DNA of 7,799 nt from Pseudomonadota bacterium. GTDB taxonomy: Bacteria; Desulfobacterota; Desulfobacteria; Desulfobacterales; ETH-SRB1. This document shows, in pieces, positions 1 to 6,336 of this stretch. Numbering within the stretch: position 1 is the first letter of the stretch; each line of letters begins with the position of its first letter. Under the pieces are notes generated by a model, which had not been told where the DNA came from, searched no databases, and was given only the letters and a program-made list of their open reading frames with translations. Position numbers and translations under genes: made by a program. Location: contig JAHIKR010000050.1 in the NCBI GenBank assembly GCA_018897415.1, positions 1 through 7,799 on the forward strand. The letters are read 5' to 3'.

Positions 1-873
1 GACAAGATATAATGTTAAAGAGACTTTTTTGCCGTCGTCTTTGTCAAAAGGAGATTTAATTTTGATGTCTTCTGATGCAGGCAGGGAATTTTCCAGAATT
101 AATTCAAGTTGCTCTACAAAACTGTTCTGCCATTTTTCTCTTTTTTCATCATCGCTATTAGTCAGAGGTATTGAATCTATATTAAGTACAATTTTTGCTT
201 CAGGCGTTTTTTCTATCAGATGCTCAATAGCTGAGCGGTTATTTGTTATAAATAGCTCTGATATATCCTGATCGTATTGCAGCATATGTGTCCATGCAAT
301 AATTCGATCAGGTGTCATATAGTCGCTTTGATAATCTGTTTTCAATGTTTTTTTTATATCATTTTCTTTAAATGATAATTCATCCTCTCCCTTAAGATTG
401 TCAATAAGATTTAATGTCTTTTCTTCCAGCAATAATAGATTTTTGTTTATTTCCCAGTTTTGCATGTCGAATTCCTGGGCAATATGAAGAAAAATTCTTG
501 CATTTAAAAGAGAGTCCTGCTTTTTTTCGTTTTGTTGTTTCTGTTTCTTCTTTTTTATATCTGCTTTGATTTGCAAGGCAGAGGAGTCGTCGAAAAAGGG
601 TATCTTATCTGGATTCATCTTGAAAAAAGCCATCTCACTTCCCTGATGAATGTTTGCCCAACTTTTGTAGTCTTTGAGAATATTGTCAATTTTATTCTCA
701 TCCCCCTTAACTGGAATACGAATTTCAAGTAAACCGCTATCAGCCAGTTTTTGCATACTTTCAGGTACGTTAAGAGATGACGGCTGATAAACAACAATTT
801 GCTTAAAAAAGGCCGAAAGCGCCTCTAAAACCGGTTCGGAAATATATGTAAATGGAAAATATATCGGTTTCAT
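1..873 (-). CDS. Hypothetical protein, N-terminal 291 codons (runs off the left edge)
   Basis: An open frame runs on the minus strand from ATG at 873-871 to position 1 without a stop, so the C-terminus lies outside the window. The start follows a good Shine-Dalgarno (AGAGGAAACAATG). The protein begins MKPIYFPFTYISEPVLEAL. It has a compact N-terminal part (about residues 1-100), a Lys/Gln-rich charged segment (about 103-120, likely helix or linker), and then an acidic, mostly helical region. I see no signal peptide, membrane segment, P-loop, zinc-binding cluster or other catalytic signature, so it is probably cytoplasmic. I do not recognise a named family. My impression is that proteins of this style occur as conserved hypotheticals in sulfate-reducing deltaproteobacteria, but I cannot verify this. 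The length, good RBS and absence of stops make a real gene very likely. No function is proposed. Confidence 0.85.
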   Translation of the reverse strand, partial: MKPIYFPFTYISEPVLEALSAFFKQIVVYQPSSLNVPESMQKLADSGLLEIRIPVKGDENKIDNILKDYKSWANIHQGSEMAFFKMNPDKIPFFDDSSALQIKADIKKKKQKQQNEKKQDSLLNARIFLHIAQEFDMQNWEINKNLLLLEEKTLNLIDNLKGEDELSFKENDIKKTLKTDYQSDYMTPDRIIAWTHMLQYDQDISELFITNNRSAIEHLIEKTPEAKIVLNIDSIPLTNSDDEKREKWQNSFVEQLELILENSLPASEDIKIKSPFDKDDGKKVSLTLYLV

Positions 874-891
874 TGTTTCCTCTAATTATTG

Positions 892-1128
892 TTATAGTTT
901 CAAAAGAATTTTCCAAAGCTCTACCTGGGCGATAAGTTGTGTCTGGTACAGAGCTGAAGAGGAGGTATCAGATAGTTTTTTTAAAAGAGCCAAATAATTA
1001 TGCATCAATTCTAAACCACTAAGCCTCGGGATCTGATCAAGCCAGGCACATAGAAGATATGAAACACAGGATAAAAGGCATTGGAAATTTAGCATCATAC
1101 TAATTGAGTGGGTATGCCTGCCCGCCAT
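892..1128 (-). CDS. Doubtful 78-residue ORF, possibly a gene remnant
   Basis: This ORF ends 18 bp before the start of the downstream hypothetical gene and reads in the same direction. It is hydrophobic and helical, with a Leu/Cys-rich stretch (about residues 13-30) and a C-terminal part ending VELWKILLKL. The first ATG lies inside the GC-rich hairpin at 1117-1155, an in-frame TGA lies just upstream, and none of the possible starts (residues 1, 11, 12) has a clear Shine-Dalgarno. Residues 48-57 (LLKKLSDTSS) lie in one arm of a 28-bp inverted repeat. The other arm, on the opposite strand, encodes nearly the same residues and differs at one synonymous base. It could be the 3' remnant of a gene broken by rearrangement or by repeat insertion, a small real protein, or chance. 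I recognise no family. Confidence 0.25.
   Translation of the reverse strand: MAGRHTHSISMMLNFQCLLSCVSYLLCAWLDQIPRLSGLELMHNYLALLKKLSDTSSSALYQTQLIAQVELWKILLKL
959..986. repeat. Left arm of a 28-bp inverted repeat pair
   Basis: This 28-bp segment (GAGGAGGTATCAGATAG followed by a T7 run and A4) is the reverse complement of 1195-1222 with one mismatch. It lies within the doubtful 78-residue ORF. The arms are 208 bp apart. Weaker similarity continues past the T/A end of both arms, towards the sequence between them, for roughly 25 bp with gaps. Confidence 0.75.
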
Positions 1129-1155
1129 CGCTCTCGCTCAGGCGAGGCGGGCGGG
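1117..1155. repeat. GC-rich palindromic repeat (REP/MITE-like hairpin)
   Basis: CCTGCCCGCC at 1117-1126 pairs with GGCGGGCGGG at 1146-1155 with a single T-G wobble. An inner TCGC/GCGA stem (1128-1131 with 1142-1145) follows after a bulged A and closes a 10-nt loop. The element is almost pure G/C in an AT-rich region, which suggests a dispersed palindromic unit rather than native sequence. There is no U-tract on either side, so it does not look like an intrinsic terminator, but it would form a stable hairpin in RNA read through from the gene upstream. It contains the first ATG of the doubtful 78-residue ORF. Confidence 0.7.
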
Positions 1156-1194
1156 GTGCCGTTCTCGAAGCTGATTAAGTATTTATATTTTGCT

Positions 1195-1222
1195 TTTTAA
1201 AAAAACTATCTGACACCTCCTC
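1195..1222. repeat. Right arm of a 28-bp inverted repeat pair
   Basis: This segment (T4, A7, then CTATCTGACACCTCCTC) matches the reverse complement of 959-986 at 27 of 28 positions. On the plus strand it could encode FLKKLSDTSS and then a stop, echoing residues 48-57 of the opposite-strand ORF. It is noncoding here, lying 40 bp beyond the stop of the cysteine synthase fusion gene. Confidence 0.75.
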
Positions 1223-1261
1223 ATAGCCCATATCTATATGCGACTATATTTTTAAAAAGTA

Positions 1262-3556
1262 CTACATAATCTTATTGTCTTTTACTGTAACACCAAGGGA
1301 TATTAGCTGCTCGCGTATCTTATCAGCAATGTCCCAATTTTTTTCTGCTCTGGCTTTATTCCTTTCCTCGATAAGACGCAGGATTTCAGGATTTGAAAAT
1401 TCATCTCCAAAGTTAAATATTCCCAGCACAGAATCAATATTTCGAAATGCATCTATAATCTTGTAAGAATCATCTTTGCCTATCATTTTTTTCAGTATCA
1501 ATATGTTTATTTGTTTTATGATATTAAAAATTGAAGCCAGTGCTGCTGAAATATTCAGATCATCGTCCATGGCAGTAACAAAGCCATGTTTAATATCATA
1601 AATTAGCTGGTCAAGTTCAGGATAAGAGAACTTCTCTTTTATATTAATCAATGTATGAATACAGGTATCAAGTCTTTTTAAGGAATGTTTGGCATATTCG
1701 AGCCGTTCGACTGAGAAATTAATGGGTTTTCTGTAATGGCTTGAAAAAAGCCAGTACCTTATTTCTCTTCCAGAAAAGCCGAGATCATAGAGTTCTTCAA
1801 GGCCAAGTCTATTTTCTTTGTTATTCATGTTCTTGTCGTTAGTCAGAACCTGATCACAGTGAATCCAGTATTTACACAAAGGCTTGCCGGTTAAAGATTG
1901 AGCTATAGCTATTTCATTTTCGTGATGGGGAAATACGAGCGCTCTGCTGCTGGTATGGATATCGAAGAATTCGCCAAGATATTTCATGGACATGGCAGCA
2001 CACTGTATGTGCCATGACGGGCGAACATTGCCCCAGTCTGTCTTGACATATATTCCCCTTTTGAGCTCCGAAAGCTTGGATCTTTTTAAGAGAGTAAAAT
2101 CTCGTGGATTGTCCTTTTCATATTCATCCAGCTCTACTGTTGCTCCAATTTTTATCTTGTTGATGTCAATGCCTGATAGTCTTCCATAATCTGAAAAGCG
2201 GGAAATATCAAAATACAGCGAATGGAGTTTTTCATATGCAAACCCTTTGTTAACAAGTTTTTTAGCTAATAAAACCATATCTTCGATGTGTTCGCTTGCC
2301 TTTGGATATTCCGTGGCAGGCTTAATGTTAAGGGCAGCCAGATCTTTCTTAAAATAATCAATGTGTTTTTCTGTAAATTCAGAGAGGGAAAGACCCGCTT
2401 TTTCAGAACCATTTATAGTTTTGTCATCCATATCAGTTATATTCATGATGTGGGTAACAGAATAACCTCTGAAATCAAGATAGCGGCTTAGAAGGTCGGC
2501 AAAGACAAAACGCCGGCATTCTCCCAAGTCCATTCTGGCATGTGCTGTGGGTCCGCAGGAATATATGGAAACCTTCCCTGGCTTAATCGGCTCAAATGCT
2601 TCTTTTGTCCGGCTCATTGTATTAAAAAATTGAAGATCAACTTTGTCTTGTACTGTAAAAAGTGGAGTGCTGAGATACCGCTCACCGCTGTCAGGGAATA
2701 TTACAACTATTGTACCTTCGGTCATGGCTTCAGCTTCTTTTCCGGCGATAACCATAGCTGCGCCACTGCTCATGCCGACTAACAGGCCTTCTTCTTTTGC
2801 AAGTTTCCTTGTCATTTCAAAGGCTTTTTCGTCTTCAATATTGACTATTTTATCAAGACGGTTTTTTTCAAAAATTTCTGGACGGTACGCTTCCTTCATA
2901 TTTTTTAAACCCTGGATTTTATGTCCGAGGTAAGGTTCAACGCCAACTATCTTTATATCAGGGTTATATTCTTTCAGCCTTTTTGAAATGCCCATGAGAG
3001 TGCCGGTTGTTCCCATGGTTGCAACAATCATTGATACATTGCCTTTAGTTTGTTCCCAGATTTCTTCGGCTGTTCCATGGTAGTGTGCCAGACAGTTGGC
3101 TTCATTATTGAACTGATCTGTCATGTAGTAGGTATCTGGGTTTTCTCTTGCCAGACGATATACCTCCTCAATGGCACCATCCGTTCCAAGATGATCAGGG
3201 GTCAGTAAAATTTCAGCACCACGAGCCTTTAATATCTTTTGCCTTTCAACACTTACAGCCTCAGACATTGTTAATAGCAGTTTATACCCTTTTACAGCAC
3301 ATACCAGAGCAAGTCCGATTCCTGTATTACCACTTGTAGCCTCGATAACCGTCTTATTGGGTGTAAGTAGGCCGGATTTTTCCGCTTCCTCAATCATATA
3401 AAGAGCGGGTCTGTCCTTTATCGAACCTCCTGGGTTAAAATATTCCAGCTTTGCGAGTATCTTAACCTTTGGATTTGGATTTAGTTTCCTTATTTCTACT
3501 ATCGGCGTATTGCCTATGGCAGCTAAGATAGAATGAATCATTGGCTTTATATCCAT
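1262..3556 (-). CDS. cysK-cysS: Cysteine synthase fused to a cysteinyl-tRNA synthetase-like domain with degenerate ATP motifs
   Basis: Residues 1 to about 305 are a PLP-dependent cysteine synthase (O-acetylserine sulfhydrylase), which makes cysteine from O-acetylserine and sulfide. The PLP lysine is K47 in NPGGSIKDR, the substrate loop is TSGNTG (74-79), the phosphate cup is GTTGT (182-186), and PDSGERYLST (288-297) carries the pyridine-contacting Ser290. All look intact. From about residue 308, with almost no linker, a full CysRS-like domain follows. Aligned by eye to E. coli CysRS, its zinc ligands are kept (C334, C519, H544, E548), as are T374 and W515 of the cysteine pocket and a DALR-type anticodon domain (DDDLN, 664-668). 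HIGH is replaced by DLGE (343-346), HGGGxDL by HTSSRAL (534-540) and KMSKS by NMNNK (576-580), and the usual C-terminal D-x-x-x-G-x-x-W tail is absent. The CysRS half is therefore probably not a tRNA ligase but may bind cysteine. The start overlaps tmk by 10 bp, so translation is probably coupled. The frame is open throughout and the codons at the altered motifs were read directly. Confidence 0.93.
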   Translation of the reverse strand: MDIKPMIHSILAAIGNTPIVEIRKLNPNPKVKILAKLEYFNPGGSIKDRPALYMIEEAEKSGLLTPNKTVIEATSGNTGIGLALVCAVKGYKLLLTMSEAVSVERQKILKARGAEILLTPDHLGTDGAIEEVYRLARENPDTYYMTDQFNNEANCLAHYHGTAEEIWEQTKGNVSMIVATMGTTGTLMGISKRLKEYNPDIKIVGVEPYLGHKIQGLKNMKEAYRPEIFEKNRLDKIVNIEDEKAFEMTRKLAKEEGLLVGMSSGAAMVIAGKEAEAMTEGTIVVIFPDSGERYLSTPLFTVQDKVDLQFFNTMSRTKEAFEPIKPGKVSIYSCGPTAHARMDLGECRRFVFADLLSRYLDFRGYSVTHIMNITDMDDKTINGSEKAGLSLSEFTEKHIDYFKKDLAALNIKPATEYPKASEHIEDMVLLAKKLVNKGFAYEKLHSLYFDISRFSDYGRLSGIDINKIKIGATVELDEYEKDNPRDFTLLKRSKLSELKRGIYVKTDWGNVRPSWHIQCAAMSMKYLGEFFDIHTSSRALVFPHHENEIAIAQSLTGKPLCKYWIHCDQVLTNDKNMNNKENRLGLEELYDLGFSGREIRYWLFSSHYRKPINFSVERLEYAKHSLKRLDTCIHTLINIKEKFSYPELDQLIYDIKHGFVTAMDDDLNISAALASIFNIIKQINILILKKMIGKDDSYKIIDAFRNIDSVLGIFNFGDEFSNPEILRLIEERNKARAEKNWDIADKIREQLISLGVTVKDNKIM

Positions 3557-4170
3557 AAAGTCTTTATTATGTCATTTTTGACCTGATTTTCATCATTTGA
3601 TGCATCAACAATCCTGAATCTCAAAGGCTCTTTTTTAGCAAGTTCAAGGTAGCCCGTTCTTACCTTTTGGTGAAACGAGAGGGTTTCTTTTTCAAAACGG
3701 GTTTCAAGGGCGGCCCTTGAGCCGTTTTCTATTTGTTCCCATGCTCGCGTTAAACCTATTTCAGGTGGAAGGTCGAGAAGAATTGTTATATCAGGTTTTA
3801 AATCTTCAAAGACCAATTCGTGCAATCTGTTTATAAGTCCTATATCAAGTCCCCTTGCAAAGCCTTGATAAACAACTGTGGCATCATAATAACGATCACA
3901 TAATACGGTTTTACCTGAGGATAAGGATGGATATATAAATTCCTTAATATGCTGAGACCTGTCTGCCATATACAGAAGAAGCTCAGTTAGAGGATCCATA
4001 TCTCTGCTTCCGGGATCAAGAAGGATAGCCCGTACTTTTTCTCCGGTCTTCGTACCTCCTGGTTCCCGTGTTATGATGCAGTCATGTCCTTTGCTTTGCA
4101 GGAATTCAGCTATATGCTTTATCTGAGTTGTCTTGCCTGAACCTTCTATGCCTTCAAGAGTTATAAACAT
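3547..4170 (-). CDS. tmk: Thymidylate kinase (dTMP kinase)
   Basis: This cytoplasmic enzyme phosphorylates dTMP to dTDP with ATP, an essential step in dTTP supply. At 207 residues it has the normal family length. Visible motifs are the P-loop GIEGSGKTT (7-15), REPGGT (35-40) with the thymidylate-contacting Arg, the DRYYDAT segment (92-98) followed by YQG (101-103), LLDLPPE (131-137), and an Arg-bearing LID region ending in TRFE (157-160). It starts one base after the yhaM stop and ends inside the first codons of the cysteine synthase fusion, so all three genes are co-transcribed and probably coupled in translation. The RBS is weak (AAGAAG, distant), as expected for a coupled gene. Nothing essential is missing. 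Confidence 0.97.
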   Translation of the reverse strand: MFITLEGIEGSGKTTQIKHIAEFLQSKGHDCIITREPGGTKTGEKVRAILLDPGSRDMDPLTELLLYMADRSQHIKEFIYPSLSSGKTVLCDRYYDATVVYQGFARGLDIGLINRLHELVFEDLKPDITILLDLPPEIGLTRAWEQIENGSRAALETRFEKETLSFHQKVRTGYLELAKKEPLRFRIVDASNDENQVKNDIIKTLWI

Positions 4171-4171
4171 A

Positions 4172-5140
4172 TTAATCGGTTACTTCTTTGTTTTTTCCCA
4201 TGTAGAAATAGCGATCTAATAATCTGTGGAAGGAAGTCCAAGTTTCATTAGGATCTTCCTTGGCAATAAATTCCCGTATGCCATTTACCTTTGAATCTAT
4301 TTCGTCAATATAGTTAAGTAATACAGCCTCAATCGTTTTTGGCGGTTCAGGCGAACCAAAGTCTCTTGTACCATGATGGCTTACAATCATATGTTTGATT
4401 AATAAAGCCTGTTCATCTGGAAAATTTTTAATATTCTTAAGTTTTTCCTCGATCATCTGTACGCCTATGACAATGTGGTTAAGCAGCCTTCCTTCATCTG
4501 AATAATCTATTTTAACTTTATAATCGAACTCCCTTGTTTTTCCAATATCGTGGAGTATTGCGCTTGTAATAAGAAAATCCCGGTCAATTCCAATATATTG
4601 ATAGTGCTCGGCAATTTTATCGGCAAGCCGCGTCATAGACAGTGTATGTTCTATAAGCCCGCCTATGTACGCATGATGCATTTTTTTTGCCGCAGGTGCT
4701 CTCTTAAATTTGGAGACGAATTCATCATCATTCCAGAAAGCCTCAAGAAGATTTTTTAAATACAAGGTTTCGATGGACTCAGTTAATTTTAACAGGCGCT
4801 CAAACATAGCATCTCTGTTAAATTTGGATTCCGACAGATAGTCTGAAGGATCAATTGAGTCTGGTGAGCCTGCTTCTATATTCTTAATGACCAGTTGAAG
4901 AGAACCTCTGTATTCTGAAGCAGTTCCCTTGACACGGACAAAGTCGCCGGCGGATATTTTTGTTGTTATTCGGTCAACATTGTCCCAAACAACGCCCTTT
5001 ATAACACCTGTTTTGTCTGAAAGAGAAATATTTAAGAAATTATTTCCATCTTTTTTCTGCGCCAGATTTTTTTCAGACAGCACAAATATGTCATCGACAA
5101 CATCGCCTGTCTTAATTGAATTGATGAATTGTTTCTTCAT
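4172..5140 (-). CDS. yhaM: YhaM-type OB-fold/HD-domain 3'-5' exoribonuclease
   Basis: The N-terminal part (about 10-90) reads as an OB-fold nucleic-acid-binding domain (FLNISLSDKTGVIKGVVW, then GDFVRVKGTASEYRGSLQL). Residues about 155-290 are an HD metal-dependent phosphohydrolase domain: H165 in GGLIEHTLSM, the HD pair H197-D198 in ILHDIGK, H222, H255-H256 in VSHHG, and an acidic YIDEIDSK segment (277-284). The order of domains and the 322-residue length match Bacillus YhaM, which degrades RNA or ssDNA from the 3' end. Activity in this organism is inferred. The ATG follows GGTGG at SD distance. A MITE-like palindrome ends only about 24 bp upstream of the start, so this gene's leader RNA contains a large hairpin. 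It is the first gene of the tight yhaM-tmk-cysteine synthase cluster. Confidence 0.9.
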   Translation of the reverse strand: MKKQFINSIKTGDVVDDIFVLSEKNLAQKKDGNNFLNISLSDKTGVIKGVVWDNVDRITTKISAGDFVRVKGTASEYRGSLQLVIKNIEAGSPDSIDPSDYLSESKFNRDAMFERLLKLTESIETLYLKNLLEAFWNDDEFVSKFKRAPAAKKMHHAYIGGLIEHTLSMTRLADKIAEHYQYIGIDRDFLITSAILHDIGKTREFDYKVKIDYSDEGRLLNHIVIGVQMIEEKLKNIKNFPDEQALLIKHMIVSHHGTRDFGSPEPPKTIEAVLLNYIDEIDSKVNGIREFIAKEDPNETWTSFHRLLDRYFYMGKNKEVTD

Positions 5141-5159
5141 TAAGTACCACCGCTTGATT

Positions 5160-5336
5160 GCTTTGAGACCTTTGTAAAACGCCCCATTTTGCCCAATTAG
5201 CGCTATAAAGCTTCACTAAAGTGCCGGCGTCAGGCTCAAATTTTAAGCCTCGAAATACTCAATGTATTCCTGCGTTTAAAATTTTCGCCTTCCTTGAACT
5301 TGAACAAAATTGAACATTTTTCAAAGGTCTCGCTTT
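5160..5336. mobile_element. MITE-like palindromic element with 5-bp target duplication
   Basis: The core is 5165-5331 (167 bp). Its ends are inverted repeats, GAGACCTTTGTAAAA at 5165-5179 and TTTTTCAAAGGTCTC at 5317-5331, with one mismatch in 15. It is flanked directly on both sides by GCTTT (5160-5164 and 5332-5336), a likely target-site duplication. Imperfect complementarity extends inward to about 35 nt. Most differences there are C versus T when the left arm is compared with the reverse complement of the right, so minus-strand RNA, the direction of the surrounding genes, pairs them as G-U wobbles. A second nested palindrome lies around 5261 (AAATTTTAA/TTAAAATTT, AATAC/GTATT). No ORF is present, so it is non-autonomous. 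It sits between surE and yhaM. Confidence 0.8.
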
Positions 5337-5356
5337 GATGTTGGTCAACCACTCGA

Positions 5357-6124
5357 CTACTTACAGTCCTTATTTATTCCCCATCCTTTAAGTTCTTCAA
5401 GTACGCCATAATCCGTCATATCGCATTTAATCGGCGTTATTGATATGTAATTCCGGCCCAGGAAAGCATCATCTGTATCTGAATTGTCAATAGAGGATTG
5501 TAACTCGCATCCTTGCCAGTAATATGTACGATTTCTAGGATCAGTTCTTTTATCTATATATTCTGAGTATAACTCGGTACCATGCCTGCAGATACGTACC
5601 CCTTCAATCTTTTTTAAAGGAAGGTCTGGAATATTTACATTTAAAAATGTTCCAAAAGGCAGCCCTTTTTCTAATACATTTTCTGCTATAAGCTCCGCAA
5701 ATAAAGCAGCGTCGTCATAGTTAGCTATTTCATGGCTTCCTATTGAGACAGCTATTGAAGGTACTCCGTAAAGAGCTGCTTCTTTAGCGGCTGCAACAGT
5801 TCCGGAGTAATTGACATTAATCCCAACATTTGCGCCAGGATTAATTCCTGAAATCACAATATCAGGACGCGAGTCAAGTATTTCAAGCATGCCAAGCTTG
5901 ATACAATCAGCAGGGGTGCCGTTTACAGCGTGTCCGATGCATCCTCCGTTGAATGAAATTCTGGCTGTTCGTAATGGCTCGTGAAGAGTTATAGCATGAC
6001 TCACAGCGCTCCGTTCCCGGTCAGGGGCAACTATCGTTACAGAATGCTGTTCTGTAAATTTCCTATGCAGAGCCCATAAGCCTTCTGCATAAATTCCGTC
6101 GTCGTTTGTTAATAGTATTTTCAT
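5357..6124 (-). CDS. surE: 5'/3'-nucleotidase SurE
   Basis: SurE is a metal-dependent phosphatase that removes phosphate from nucleoside 5'- and 3'-monophosphates, linked in other bacteria to stationary-phase survival. The family signature is complete: NDDG (7-10) with metal ligands D8 and D9, PDRERSAVSH (34-43) with metal-binding S39, AVNGTPADC (66-74), SGINPGAN (92-99) with N95, and NYSGTVAAAKEAA (105-117). The 255-residue length is typical. The ATG at 6124 begins the expected MKILLTNDDG, so the start is secure despite a poor Shine-Dalgarno. It is the most upstream minus-strand gene. Its stop is 216 bp from yhaM, but 172 bp of that gap is the inserted MITE and one target-site copy, so it probably headed the yhaM-tmk-cysteine synthase operon. 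Confidence 0.96.
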   Translation of the reverse strand: MKILLTNDDGIYAEGLWALHRKFTEQHSVTIVAPDRERSAVSHAITLHEPLRTARISFNGGCIGHAVNGTPADCIKLGMLEILDSRPDIVISGINPGANVGINVNYSGTVAAAKEAALYGVPSIAVSIGSHEIANYDDAALFAELIAENVLEKGLPFGTFLNVNIPDLPLKKIEGVRICRHGTELYSEYIDKRTDPRNRTYYWQGCELQSSIDNSDTDDAFLGRNYISITPIKCDMTDYGVLEELKGWGINKDCK

Positions 6125-6171
6125 TTATTTAAAAACCCAAGTTGAACTCGTATGTTTAGAAAAAAACCTAT

Positions 6172-6204
6172 ATTCTAGTCTATGCGCTTTATTTAATACA
6201 TCAA
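6172..6204 (-). promoter_or_regulatory. Weak candidate sigma-70 promoter for surE
   Basis: On the minus strand TTGATG (6204-6199) is followed after 16 bp by TAGACT (6182-6177), each 4/6 to consensus. An overlapping TAGAAT (6177-6172) is 5/6 but at poor spacing. The location, 48-80 bp upstream of the surE start, is reasonable, but in such AT-rich sequence the match could be chance. Confidence 0.3.
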
Positions 6205-6248
6205 CTCGCATATTTTTGAAAGAGCATATTTTGTATATAGTAAGTTTC

Positions 6249-6277
6249 TTGACAATTAATTTCATATTAGTTACATA
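6249..6277 (+). promoter_or_regulatory. Candidate sigma-70 promoter for the cytochrome/sensor pair
   Basis: A perfect -35 box TTGACA (6249-6254) is followed at exactly 17 bp by TACATA (6272-6277), a weak -10 box (3/6). Transcription would start near 6284, giving a leader of about 50 nt before the ATG at 6337. The upstream sequence is very AT-rich, which could act as an UP element. A weak -10 next to a strong -35 can indicate activator dependence, but no operator is evident. Confidence 0.45.
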
Positions 6278-6336
6278 GATAAGCTATTAGAGTATTTCCT
6301 GATCACTAAAAATGATATTTCAGAGTTTAGGATAAT

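Noticed and set aside
29..797. Short open frames at 29-271 and 532-732 (plus) and 615-797 (minus, other frame)
   Set aside because: The minus-strand frame 1-873 is open throughout, has a good RBS, and overlaps all of them. The alternatives are antisense or out-of-frame shadows.
1117..1155. GC-rich hairpin as a rho-independent terminator for the cysteine synthase fusion
   Set aside because: There is no U-tract after the stem on either strand. The nearby T/A runs at 1194-1205 are not adjacent to a GC stem in the right order.
959..1222. Complete insertion sequence bounded by the 28-bp inverted repeats
   Set aside because: It is only 264 bp, has no transposase frame, and shows no matching direct repeat just outside the arms, so it is recorded only as an inverted repeat pair.
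2500..2560. Frameshift or sequencing error as the reason for the missing HIGH motif
   Set aside because: The frame stays open, and flanking conserved residues (SCGPT before, NITDMDDK after) align at a constant offset to E. coli CysRS, so the change is substitution and not an indel.
2288..3339. Plus-strand open frames opposite the cysteine synthase fusion (for example 2643-2933 and 3148-3339)
   Set aside because: They lie wholly within a well-supported minus-strand gene with clear motifs, and their translations show no recognisable domains.
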